From Elusimicrobia bacterium CG06_land_8_20_14_3_00_38_11 (lineage in GTDB: Bacteria > Elusimicrobiota > UBA8919): a DNA stretch of 6,926 nucleotides. The notes under the pieces were generated by a model. The model was not told the DNA's origin. It saw only the letters and a list, made by a program, of their open reading frames with translations, and did no database searches. Both the position numbers and the translations under genes were made by a program. The DNA lies in contig PEVQ01000020.1 in the NCBI GenBank assembly GCA_002780205.1, positions 1 to 6,926 of the forward strand, written 5' to 3'. Of the stretch, positions 1 to 6,601 are shown piece after piece (position 1 is the first letter of the stretch; every line of letters starts with the position of its first letter).

Positions 1-349
1 ACTGGATACAAATGAAGCAAAAAAATCTCTTTAAAGTGCAGTATACGGCAAGAAATGCAGGCCGACGTTGAAACCGTCCACAATCTTGTAGAAATTGAAT
101 TTTATGAGATTGAACATTTTTTAAGTCGCCAGAATTTTATGGACAAAGCTTATTCCTAACCAGCTCTTTTTTAATCTGGTTCGTACTAACTCTTACAAGG
201 AAAATAAAACCCCATGGCAGCTCGCTCGTGAAAAACGACCGGATTTACCTATCAGCATTGCTATGATCCCTTCTGTTGATCTTTGTTCGTTACTTAAAAA
301 AAGTGCTGCTGTTTCTTCTAAAAGGGGTTATGATGTATCTACCGTTCCC
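1..349 (+). pseudogene. Decayed DDE transposase (integrase-core type), C-terminal fragment
   Basis: This is a relic of the C-terminal part of an rve/IS481-like transposase. One frame (about 34-156) encodes ADVETVHNLVEIEFYEIE, which resembles the region around the third catalytic acidic residue (E) of these enzymes. It ends in a TAA at 157-159. Dropping one base there continues the homology in another frame (161 onward) with QLFFNLVRTNSYKENKTPW, then IAMIPSVDL and GYDVSTVP, typical of the extreme C-terminus of such transposases. A TGA at 13-15 also interrupts the first frame. The second frame has no stop of its own at the expected end and runs into the repeats from about 350, so the native end is lost. 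It is on the opposite strand to all other genes and converges on the receiver gene. The family is inferred from remembered motifs; the broken frame is seen directly. Confidence 0.62.
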
Positions 350-451
350 TTATTACTTTGTTACTTTTTCTTCCTTCTCCCCCTTTCCAAGGGGGAGATT
401 GAGAGGGGGTTTTCTCTTATTTCCATTTTACTTTGTTACTTTATTACTTTT
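350..451. repeat. Composite intergenic repeat: C-rich hairpin bracketed by octamer tracts
   Basis: On the + strand, two copies of the octamer TTACTTTK plus a partial copy (about 350-369) and three copies (428-451) bracket a C-rich element at 377-409. Within it CTCCCCCTT (377-385) pairs with AAGGGGGAG (389-397) around a 3-nt loop, and a further GGGGG lies at 405-409. It ends the transposase relic on one side. On the other side it overlaps the last codons and stop of the receiver gene. A related C-rich element lies at 4558-4587. Such C-rich dispersed repeats are common in some candidate phyla. It is not a good terminator for the minus-strand genes, because the stem is followed by AGAAGG on that strand rather than a T run. 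Confidence 0.6.
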
Positions 452-817
452 TTCCCGCCCGAGAATATTTTTTATTCTCAGGACAAGTTCCTTCGGACGA
501 AACGGTTTCGTTATGTATTCGTCGCTACCAAGTTCCATTCCTTTAATTTTGGATTTTTTTTCGGCGCGAACTGTGAGAAAAACGACCGGAATATTCCCGT
601 AAAGAGGGTCTGTCCTTATTTCTTTACAGACCTCAAAGCCGTTTTTCCCCGGCATATTGATATCAAGAACCACAAGATTCGGCGCGAAATCCCTCATCCT
701 GTCAAGGGCCTCGCCGCCGTCTTTGGCGGTTTGCACCTCATAACCTTCCTTTACAAGAGTTTCGCTTAAAATTTCCCTGAAATCTTTTTCATCGTCCACA
801 ACAAGTATTTTTTTCAT
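428..817 (-). CDS. Stand-alone response regulator receiver (CheY-like) protein
   Basis: This is a 129-aa protein consisting of one receiver (REC) domain and no output domain. It would accept a phosphoryl group from a histidine kinase, most simply the one encoded at 3100-4524, and signal by protein contact in the cytoplasm. Visible marks are the acidic pair D8/D9 in ILVVDDE, phospho-acceptor D52 in LVVLDINMPG, switch T82 in FLTVRAE and K104 in the YITKPF motif. The start is placed at ATG 817, because GGAGG at 826-830 lies 8 nt upstream of it. An ATG six codons earlier (835) would put that ribosome site inside the gene. It lies 31 nt after the exported TPR gene, so co-transcription is likely. 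The last residues (about S124-K129) and the stop are written by the octamer repeat at 428-451, so the native C-terminus may have been replaced. Confidence 0.93.
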   Translation of the reverse strand: MKKILVVDDEKDFREILSETLVKEGYEVQTAKDGGEALDRMRDFAPNLVVLDINMPGKNGFEVCKEIRTDPLYGNIPVVFLTVRAEKKSKIKGMELGSDEYITKPFRPKELVLRIKNILGREKSNKVTK

Positions 818-825
818 TATGTTTT

Positions 826-830
826 CCTCC
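826..830 (-). promoter_or_regulatory. Ribosome binding site fixing the receiver start
   Basis: GGAGG on the minus strand lies 8 nt before the ATG at 817. It decides against the longer reading that begins at 835, since that start codon lies upstream of the site. Confidence 0.75.
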
Positions 831-848
831 ACCATAAATGTTGCGGCG

Positions 849-2060
849 TTATTTTTCCTGAATTCTATCTTCCGCCCTCTTTATGTATTCCATCGATTCT
901 CCATGCGATGGCTCGAGTTCCAAAACCTTTTTGAACCATTCTATGGATTCTTTGTATTTCTCCTGGGTAAAATCCTTATAACCATTGCTGAAATACATTT
1001 TTATCTTCGCAATACGTATATATTCCAGCGACTCGGAATGATTCACATCTATATTCAGAACCTTGTTAAAATAGAAAATGGCTTTCCTGTATTTTCCCTC
1101 TTCAAAAAGAGTATGCCCTTTCATAAGGAGATGTCTTTTTTCCTCGCTGGCTGTTTGAACTTTTTTCTCCGTTTTTTCCGGAAATATTTCCTCTGTCTGT
1201 CTCCCTGCCTGCAGAGCGGTCGATTGACCTATATAAAACGGAATTTTTTCCGAAATGTAAAGAATGTGGCCATCGGTGATTAGGGTACTTTTTGCCATCC
1301 ACGGTAAGAAAAAAATCGGCTGGAACAATTTTATAAAATCTTCCTCGACGGTGCCGGCACTAAAAATAATTCTGTTTTCCGCACTATTATAACTCTGTGC
1401 ATACGCCCTTGAGCTTGCCAAATCCATAATGGGTGTAAAAAAGAAATTGAAATTCAAATATGAGATTCTAAAAGCGAGAGATTTGCCCGAGTCGGTGGAA
1501 ACAACGTCCACCGACATTTTTATAGGAGAAACCACCTGTAAAAGGTCTATCTCCTCGCTAATGCTTACAGAGCGCTCTTTCGCGCCTGGGACGGAGTAGT
1601 AAACGCCAGGCGGGGTCAGAACTTCTCCTATTTTTAATTTCATCACCATCTTTTCAAGCGTGGCGCTGCCACCTTTCAGAGGCACCGCGGTGGCGAACCA
1701 ATCAATCCTCGGCTTCCAACCAATTACTCCCATCAGCCCCAATTTTTTCTTTTTTTCCGTTAGAATATTATCTATAATTAAAGTCAATTTCTCGGGATTT
1801 ATCTCCTCTTCCAGACAGATAACCATATTTCCTCCGTCGGGAAAAGTTAAATAAACCGCATAATCGTCAACGGGAAGAACTTTTATGGAAAGCTGCGCCA
1901 CGTCAAGGTCAAAACTGTCATAAGTTATTTTGATTTTCGAAACCGCGTCGCTCGCCGCATAAAAATAACAATCGTTTACTTTTATTTCTTCAAGATTCGC
2001 CGAAAAAACGGACTCTGTATAAAGCCAAAAACATATTATTACCAGCGTCGCTTTATTCAT
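849..2060 (-). CDS. Exported protein of unknown function with two C-terminal TPR units
   Basis: A 403-aa protein whose main part I do not recognise. Residues 1-20 form a signal peptide: short basic start, hydrophobic stretch TLVIICFWLY, cleavage probably after VFS (V18-x-S20). Residues about 21-275 are beta-rich in appearance, with many alternating hydrophobic stretches and no visible catalytic motif. A charged linker (about 285-307) follows, then two TPR units at about 309-342 (ending NKVLNIDVNHSE) and 353-386 (ending KKVLELEPSHGE), about 44 residues apart. The TPR style matches that of the PorV-like protein encoded at 4617-6590. It probably acts in the periplasm or at the outer membrane as a binding scaffold. 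Its ATG overlaps the end of the receiver-HAMP gene by 8 nt (ATGAATAA) and has only a weak ribosome site, which suggests translational coupling. The N-terminal region could be a new domain or a diverged AMIN-like fold; neither is shown. Confidence 0.88.
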   Translation of the reverse strand: MNKATLVIICFWLYTESVFSANLEEIKVNDCYFYAASDAVSKIKITYDSFDLDVAQLSIKVLPVDDYAVYLTFPDGGNMVICLEEEINPEKLTLIIDNILTEKKKKLGLMGVIGWKPRIDWFATAVPLKGGSATLEKMVMKLKIGEVLTPPGVYYSVPGAKERSVSISEEIDLLQVVSPIKMSVDVVSTDSGKSLAFRISYLNFNFFFTPIMDLASSRAYAQSYNSAENRIIFSAGTVEEDFIKLFQPIFFLPWMAKSTLITDGHILYISEKIPFYIGQSTALQAGRQTEEIFPEKTEKKVQTASEEKRHLLMKGHTLFEEGKYRKAIFYFNKVLNIDVNHSESLEYIRIAKIKMYFSNGYKDFTQEKYKESIEWFKKVLELEPSHGESMEYIKRAEDRIQEK

Positions 2061-2988
2061 TTCTCAAACACTTCTCCATCATTGTGTTGATGAGACCCAC
2101 AAGATTATGCAATTCATCTTTAGGCCGTATCTGAATTTTCTTAATTTTTCCCGTGGTTATTATTTCGCCGAGAACCGTTTCTATTCTGTATATGGGACCG
2201 GCTATCTTGTGAGAAATATGCACGGCAAAGAACACTGCTACAAAAACAGAAACAAACGTTATAATTCCCGTAAAAATATTTACCCAGAAAAAAACGTCCG
2301 CAAGATGCGCTTCTGCATATCTGCCTAATTGCGCATTTGAAATAACGAAACGAAATATCAGATGAAATCCCGCTGCGAGCGAAAGCATCGAAATAAGGAC
2401 AGAGAGTGCAACGAGCCTCATAAACTTGAATTGCAGTTCGCCCTTGGTCGGCACCATCTGTATCATCCTTCGCTTTTTTCTCTCAACATATTCTCTGGGC
2501 GGCTTTTTTAATTCTTTAAGAGTTTTTTTCAGGTATTCCGCCGCGCGCTTCTCTTTTTCTTCCATACTTTCTTCATCCAGCGCGGGAACTTCTTTTGTTT
2601 CCGGCTTTTCGGTTTCGCTATATGCCTCTCCCGTCTCTATTTCTCTCAATACTCTGCGGATGTCGTCCCTCGTAAAAGGTTTATAAATAAAAGTGTTCGC
2701 GCCCATTAACAGAGCTTTATTTACATCATCCTCCACGGCATAACCCGTCATCATCACCTCAACAATTTTTCTGTTGACGGCTCTTATGGCTTGCAGAGTT
2801 TCAAGACCGTCCATCTCCGGCGTAACCATATCTATGAAAACAACGTCAAACGATTCCTCTTTAACCTTCTCTGCCGCCTCTTTGCCGCTTGCGACGCTCA
2901 CGACGCGGTATTCTTTTTCAAGCGCTTTTTCAAGGAAAAGCCGCACTCCCCCGTCATCATCCACTATCAGAATGTTTTTTATTTTCAT
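2053..2988 (-). CDS. Membrane-anchored response regulator: REC - two TM helices - HAMP
   Basis: A 311-aa protein with an unusual domain order. Residues 1-120 are a complete receiver domain: acidic D10-D12, phospho-acceptor D53 in VVFIDMVTPEMDG, T81 in MMTGYA and K103 in FIYKPF. Residues 121-185 form a charged, helical, lysine/glutamate-rich linker ending in the basic stretch ERKKRRM. Two membrane helices follow (about 190-212 and 233-257) with a loop of about 20 residues between them. Residues 258-309 are a HAMP domain (HKIAGPIYRIE, then PKDELHNLV and INTMM). Both the receiver and HAMP parts would face the cytoplasm. No kinase, DNA-binding or enzymatic output is present. TM-TM-HAMP modules with the IAGPxYR signature exist as separate small proteins in other bacteria; here one is fused to a receiver. 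The start is firm: GGGAGG at 2994-2999 lies 5 nt upstream. The kinase gene upstream is its likely partner. Confidence 0.92.
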   Translation of the reverse strand: MKIKNILIVDDDGGVRLFLEKALEKEYRVVSVASGKEAAEKVKEESFDVVFIDMVTPEMDGLETLQAIRAVNRKIVEVMMTGYAVEDDVNKALLMGANTFIYKPFTRDDIRRVLREIETGEAYSETEKPETKEVPALDEESMEEKEKRAAEYLKKTLKELKKPPREYVERKKRRMIQMVPTKGELQFKFMRLVALSVLISMLSLAAGFHLIFRFVISNAQLGRYAEAHLADVFFWVNIFTGIITFVSVFVAVFFAVHISHKIAGPIYRIETVLGEIITTGKIKKIQIRPKDELHNLVGLINTMMEKCLRNE

Positions 2989-3045
2989 CCTTTCCTCCCG
3001 TTATCTTTATCATACTGCCTTGCCAACTAAATAATATACGCATCT

Positions 3046-3090
3046 GTAGTTGCCCAATTCATCGGGCAGCCTCATAAATGAGGCAACTAC
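3046..3090. repeat. 45-nt cloverleaf (double-hairpin) dispersed repeat
   Basis: Read on the minus strand, an outer stem GTAGTT/AACTAC (3085-3090 with 3046-3051) encloses two 16-nt hairpins separated by one T. The first is GCCTCATTTATGAGGC, with perfect arms. The second is GCCCGATGAATTGGGC, whose arms pair fully only if a G-U pair is allowed. That wobble is available in minus-strand RNA but becomes an A-C mismatch in + strand RNA. The repeat starts 9 nt after the kinase stop codon and lies inside the putative operon. No T run follows, so a terminator role is not supported. It resembles short palindromic intergenic repeats that may be mobilised in trans, or processing and stability sites between operon genes. 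The structure is seen; the function is not known. Confidence 0.75.
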
Positions 3091-3099
3091 GATTTAATT

Positions 3100-4524
3100 T
3101 TACCTCTTTTTAATCGGCAGAGTCAAACTGAATTGAGTTCCGCCTCCGACAGCGCTTTTTACTTCTATGCTCCCGCCGGAAAGGTCTATGATGCTTTTTA
3201 CGATAAAAAGACCCAGTCCCGTGCCTTTCACGGATTTTCCTTCGCCTTTCACCTGACGAAATTTATCAAAGATGTATTTCAGGCCTTCGGGCGGAATCCC
3301 CATCCCCGTATCCTTAACGGAAATTTCTACGAAATCGCCTCCGGAGAGCAGATACGTCGCTGAAATCTCTACCCTGCCCTCCGAAGGCGTGAATTTAAGA
3401 GCGTTGGAGATGAGGTTTATAAACACCTGCCTTATTCTTTCTTTATCCGCATAGACATCCGGCAGCGTTTTCGGGATTTTAACGGCTATGACGACATTTT
3501 TTTCTTTTGCGGCGGGAACGAACAACTCGACGACATCGTTCACGACGGGAAGAAGTTTGAAAAATTTTGCGTCAACGTCCATTCGCCCCGACTCTATTTT
3601 TGCGGTGTCAAGCAGGTCGTCGATGAAGCGCGAAAGACGCGCGGCGTTATTTTTCATAATGAACAAATCGCTGAAACCCGTTTCCTTAAAACCGTCTATT
3701 CCGCCGTCAAGCATTTTGTTGATATAAGTTTCAATCGCTCCGAGAGGAGAACGGAGTTCATGCGTCACGCTTGAAGTAAAATCCCTCTTCATCTCGTCCA
3801 GTTCTTTTAATTTTTCGCTCATATCGTTGAATTTTTCCGCGAGCGCCGCAAATTCATCGCCGCTTTTCAGGTTTATTTTTGTATCAAGTTTGCCTTTCCC
3901 TATCAACTCGGCTCCGCACATGAGAAGACGGATGGGCTTAACAATGGAATTGCTGACCAGAAATATCGCCGCAAGAGCGACGAGGAAAGAAACGACTGCC
4001 GCTATCAGTATTCTCCTGCCTATTTTGTTCATTGAGGCGGAAATGTTTTTGTTGACAATATCTTCTGAAAAACCGATACGCGCAATCCCGCGGACACTGC
4101 CCGTCAACACAACAGGGACGGCATAGTCAAGAACTTTTTCGCCGTCCGAACCTGTGCGCTTTTCGTAAATAAGTTTCTGAGTCCTCAAAGCTTTTTCGCC
4201 GAAAGCGTCTTTCAGCATTTCACCTAAAAAACTCGGATTTGTGTGGGCGAAAACCCTGTTATTACCATCCGTAAAAAAAGCGTATACGATAGTGTCGTCA
4301 TTTCTTTTTATCGTCTTCAAATAATTAATCAAAAACATATTGTCCTTACGCAAAAAACAGTCCCGTGAAACCCGCGAAAGATTTTTCGCAAGCACCGTCT
4401 GCCCCGCGCGTACATCCTCTGTCAATCCGCGTTTTTCAAAAACGAAAAGAATGACTGCGGTTACAACGAGCAGCAAAACCACAAGAATACCGACAATCAA
4501 CGAAAATTTAGTTCTTAATTTCAT
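3100..4524 (-). CDS. Membrane sensor histidine kinase (Cache-like sensor, HAMP, HisKA, HATPase)
   Basis: A 474-aa transmembrane kinase that autophosphorylates on histidine and should pass the phosphate to the receiver proteins encoded downstream. Domains in order: membrane helix about 7-29; a periplasmic sensor region about 30-170 with a Cache/PAS-like core (YAFFTDGNNRVFAHTNPSFLGE spans 81-102); a second helix about 171-193; HAMP about 191-243; dimerisation and phospho-acceptor domain with H255 in SVTHELRSPLG; ATPase domain with N-box N370/N374, G1 box DTGMGIP (405-411), F-box F419/F422 and G2 box GTGLGL (434-439). All catalytic motifs are intact. The ligand cannot be read from sequence. The ATG at 4524 is preceded by an in-frame TAA two codons upstream, which fixes the start, yet no clear Shine-Dalgarno sequence is present. 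A 92-nt repeat-bearing gap separates it from the PorV-TPR gene, and 111 nt separate it from the receiver-HAMP gene. Confidence 0.96.
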   Translation of the reverse strand: MKLRTKFSLIVGILVVLLLVVTAVILFVFEKRGLTEDVRAGQTVLAKNLSRVSRDCFLRKDNMFLINYLKTIKRNDDTIVYAFFTDGNNRVFAHTNPSFLGEMLKDAFGEKALRTQKLIYEKRTGSDGEKVLDYAVPVVLTGSVRGIARIGFSEDIVNKNISASMNKIGRRILIAAVVSFLVALAAIFLVSNSIVKPIRLLMCGAELIGKGKLDTKINLKSGDEFAALAEKFNDMSEKLKELDEMKRDFTSSVTHELRSPLGAIETYINKMLDGGIDGFKETGFSDLFIMKNNAARLSRFIDDLLDTAKIESGRMDVDAKFFKLLPVVNDVVELFVPAAKEKNVVIAVKIPKTLPDVYADKERIRQVFINLISNALKFTPSEGRVEISATYLLSGGDFVEISVKDTGMGIPPEGLKYIFDKFRQVKGEGKSVKGTGLGLFIVKSIIDLSGGSIEVKSAVGGGTQFSLTLPIKKR

Positions 4525-4552
4525 CTTTTATTTTCACTAATTCCCCTTTGAA

Positions 4553-4611
4553 GGATTCCCCCTCTTTGAAAAAGAGGAGCCAGGGGGATTTCTCTTCCAT
4601 CTTCTATCTTC
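4553..4611. repeat. C-rich hairpin repeat plus heptamer tandem tract
   Basis: On the + strand, CCTCTTT (4561-4567) pairs with AAAGAGG (4571-4577) around a GAA loop, nested between CCCCC (4558-4562) and GGGGG (4583-4587). Immediately after it come three heptamers, TCTCTTC, CATCTTC and TATCTTC (4591-4611), ending 5 nt from the stop of the PorV-TPR gene. The hairpin is of the same kind as the one at 377-409, and both carry short tandem repeats on the GGGGG side. On the minus (transcribed) strand the stem is followed by a G/A-rich run, so it is not a typical terminator. It occupies almost all of the gap between the PorV-TPR and kinase genes. Confidence 0.6.
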
Positions 4612-4616
4612 CCTCT

Positions 4617-6590
4617 TTATTTCTTCTTCCCCCTGCACTTATAAATCATTTCTTTCGCCTGCGGATGGTCTGGGTTCACGTCCAAAATCTTCTCAAATTC
4701 TTTAATTGCATTGTCATAGTCCTCCTGCAGGAAATATTCCATTCCTTTACTATACCATATTTGAACGTCTTTTTTCATGGCCTCTCTCAGTTTTCCCTCT
4801 TTCTCCGCATTTATCAGGGCGTTTTTTATCTTTTCGCTGTCGGGAGAAAGTTCCTGCGCTCTCTTAAATTTTTCTATTGCCTCATCTAAATTACCGGAAG
4901 AATACGCTTTAAGCCCCTCTGTGTAAAGTTCTTCCGCTTCTTTCTCTTCTTCTGCGCGGCGCATTTCTTTTTTCGCTTTGTCAATAAAATTCTTTGATTG
5001 AGAATGAGACGGGTCTATCTTCAGGATTTCCTCAAACTCCGCGATTGCCTCGGCGTAACGGCCTTCTCTGTAATAATTTACCCCGCCTTTCCAGAATTTT
5101 CGCATCTTTGACTTTTTGATAATCTGGTCGATCTTCTCAAGAATGTTTTTTGACTGCTCGTGCTGAGGTTCCAATTTAAGAACTTCCTTAAACTCGGCAA
5201 CGGCTTTTTCGTATTCTTCTTTTCCGTAATATTCCATTGCCCTGTCCAAATGCTTCTTCACTTTTTTCTTCCGCTCTTCCTGGATTTTCTCTATGAATCT
5301 CTGCGACTGCGGATGCTCCGGCGAAAGCGTGAGAATCTTCTTGAACTGAGCGACGCTGTCATCGTATTTTTCCTGCTTGTAATAGAGCACTCCGATGTCG
5401 TAGTATTTTTTCATATCTTTCTTCACAAGTTCTTTCCGGAGATGCTCTTTTTCTTCCTCAAGACGTTTTGTGTCTTCTCCGGATGCGCCTTTCATTTTTT
5501 CAATCTCCGTTTCCAATTGCTTTATTCTCTCTTCAAGGGCGATTTCCTGTATGCCCGGGGCTCCGAATTTCATATTCACCGACATCCTGTGAGAACCTTT
5601 AAAATCGGAAATACCGTTTAACGGATAATTGAAACTGTAGTCAAACCTCAAAAGCCCGCTATAGTTCCAGCTCATACCGCAGGAGATGTTTGCATAGTCC
5701 CTGCTTCCTATGCCCAGACCCCCTCTCAGAGCAAACAATTTTTTCATAAACCATTTCTCAACGCCCAGAGAAAGAATAAAATCGGCGTCGCGATAAACAA
5801 AATCGCTCAGCGCGCTTATGTCTCTGCCCGTATAAGCGTAACCGAACTTCGACGCCATGGAAACTTTATCTTCCGAGGCAAGACCCATATCCGGCTGCGT
5901 GAAATCCGCGAGCGTCAGGGCGAACGAATGGTATTTGGACATCTGCCAAAGGAGACCAATGTCATAACTCGGTTTTATTTTTGAATAGCCGTTGCCGAAA
6001 ACCGGGTCTCTGCCGTTGCGACTTTCATTCGTGTCAAGATTCACCGCATTTTCGGTGTAAAGGGTTTTGCCGAAACTCTTTGACAGAATTTTTAATTTGA
6101 AGCCCGCGCTCAATTTCCCGCCACTTTCGGAATTCACAACATAACGGCTGTAAGCAAATGTAAGACAATTCTCCGAATAATAGCCGGTGAGCGAAAAATA
6201 CTGCCAGCCCAGTCCCAGCGTTCCGTCAAGTTTCAGTTTTGTAAAGTTCCTGACCCTCCACGCGTAGCCGATAAAACCGCTGCCAAGTTGGGAATTGTCG
6301 TCAAGACCCCAGTAGAGTTTGCTGTAATCCGCGCCCAGTTCCTTCCAGTCAATTTGGCTCAAACCCGCGGGATTGTAATAGACCGCGTAGACATCGTCGG
6401 AGAGAGCCGTGAATGTGTTCGCCATACCGACGGCTCTGGCTCCCGCCCCGAGGTCGTCAAACTGCGCGAAAAGTGTCTGCGGCTCTTTAAGCAGCGAAAA
6501 AACAAGCGCCGCCACCGTCGCGAGACGCAAAATTACGCTTCTGCGCGTCAGGAACTCCTTTTTCTTTTTCTTTTGATTTTTATTTCTCAT
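4617..6590 (-). CDS. PorV/UPF0164-like outer-membrane beta-barrel fused to five TPR units
   Basis: A 657-aa exported protein. Residues 1-42 look like a long, lysine-rich signal peptide with hydrophobic core ATVAALVFSLL and probable cleavage after LFA. Residues 43-345 resemble the PorV/PorQ (UPF0164, FadL-like) barrel family: the hallmark GAGARAVGMANTFTALSDD followed by YNPAGL (72-77), then alternating aromatic strands ending in MSVNMKFG. Residues 350-392 are a coiled coil. Five TPR units follow at about 394-427, 445-478, 498-531, 553-586 and 611-644, each with an A/S-x-x-x-F-K/E core and a closing hydrophobic-x-P. They are 51-58 residues apart because each is followed by an extra charged helix. 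PorV proteins act in type IX secretion of proteins bearing C-terminal sorting domains; a TPR tail is not part of the standard form. The gene starts 4 nt after the stop of a gene encoding a FlgD-like C-terminal domain, with ribosome site AGGTGA overlapping that stop. A plain scaffold porin is the alternative reading. Confidence 0.87.
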   Translation of the reverse strand: MRNKNQKKKKKEFLTRRSVILRLATVAALVFSLLKEPQTLFAQFDDLGAGARAVGMANTFTALSDDVYAVYYNPAGLSQIDWKELGADYSKLYWGLDDNSQLGSGFIGYAWRVRNFTKLKLDGTLGLGWQYFSLTGYYSENCLTFAYSRYVVNSESGGKLSAGFKLKILSKSFGKTLYTENAVNLDTNESRNGRDPVFGNGYSKIKPSYDIGLLWQMSKYHSFALTLADFTQPDMGLASEDKVSMASKFGYAYTGRDISALSDFVYRDADFILSLGVEKWFMKKLFALRGGLGIGSRDYANISCGMSWNYSGLLRFDYSFNYPLNGISDFKGSHRMSVNMKFGAPGIQEIALEERIKQLETEIEKMKGASGEDTKRLEEEKEHLRKELVKKDMKKYYDIGVLYYKQEKYDDSVAQFKKILTLSPEHPQSQRFIEKIQEERKKKVKKHLDRAMEYYGKEEYEKAVAEFKEVLKLEPQHEQSKNILEKIDQIIKKSKMRKFWKGGVNYYREGRYAEAIAEFEEILKIDPSHSQSKNFIDKAKKEMRRAEEEKEAEELYTEGLKAYSSGNLDEAIEKFKRAQELSPDSEKIKNALINAEKEGKLREAMKKDVQIWYSKGMEYFLQEDYDNAIKEFEKILDVNPDHPQAKEMIYKCRGKKK

Positions 6591-6594
6591 AACT

Positions 6595-6601
6595 TCACCT
6601 C
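6595..6601 (-). promoter_or_regulatory. Ribosome binding site overlapping upstream stop codon
   Basis: GAGGTGA on the minus strand contains the TGA stop of the upstream surface-protein gene and lies 4 nt from the ATG of the PorV-TPR gene. This arrangement favours coupled translation of the two genes. Confidence 0.7.

Noticed and set aside
377..409. C-rich hairpin as a terminator for the minus-strand operon
   Set aside because: On the minus strand the stem is followed by AGAAGG, not by a T run. A weak + strand reading (GGGGGTTTT) exists but would serve only the dead transposase.
263..769. Long + strand open frame opposite the receiver gene
   Set aside because: Its first part is the tail of the transposase relic, and the rest is low-complexity antisense of a receiver gene with all conserved motifs on the other strand.
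3000..3040. Possible internal promoter before the receiver-HAMP gene (TTGGCA and TATGAT on the minus strand)
   Set aside because: The two boxes are only about 6 nt apart, far from the usual 17, so there is no supported promoter.
3046..3090. Repeat unit as part of a CRISPR array
   Set aside because: Only one copy is present in the window, with no spacers; the internal double-hairpin form is that of a dispersed palindrome.
5160..5621. Phenylalanine/leucine-rich + strand open frame
   Set aside because: It is the antisense of the lysine/glutamate-rich TPR region; purine-rich coding gives F/L-rich shadows on the opposite strand.
6525..6545. Twin-arginine export signal (TRRSVIL) in the PorV-like protein
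   Set aside because: The match lacks the usual F-L-K after the arginines, and outer-membrane barrels use Sec and BAM; a basic n-region explains it.
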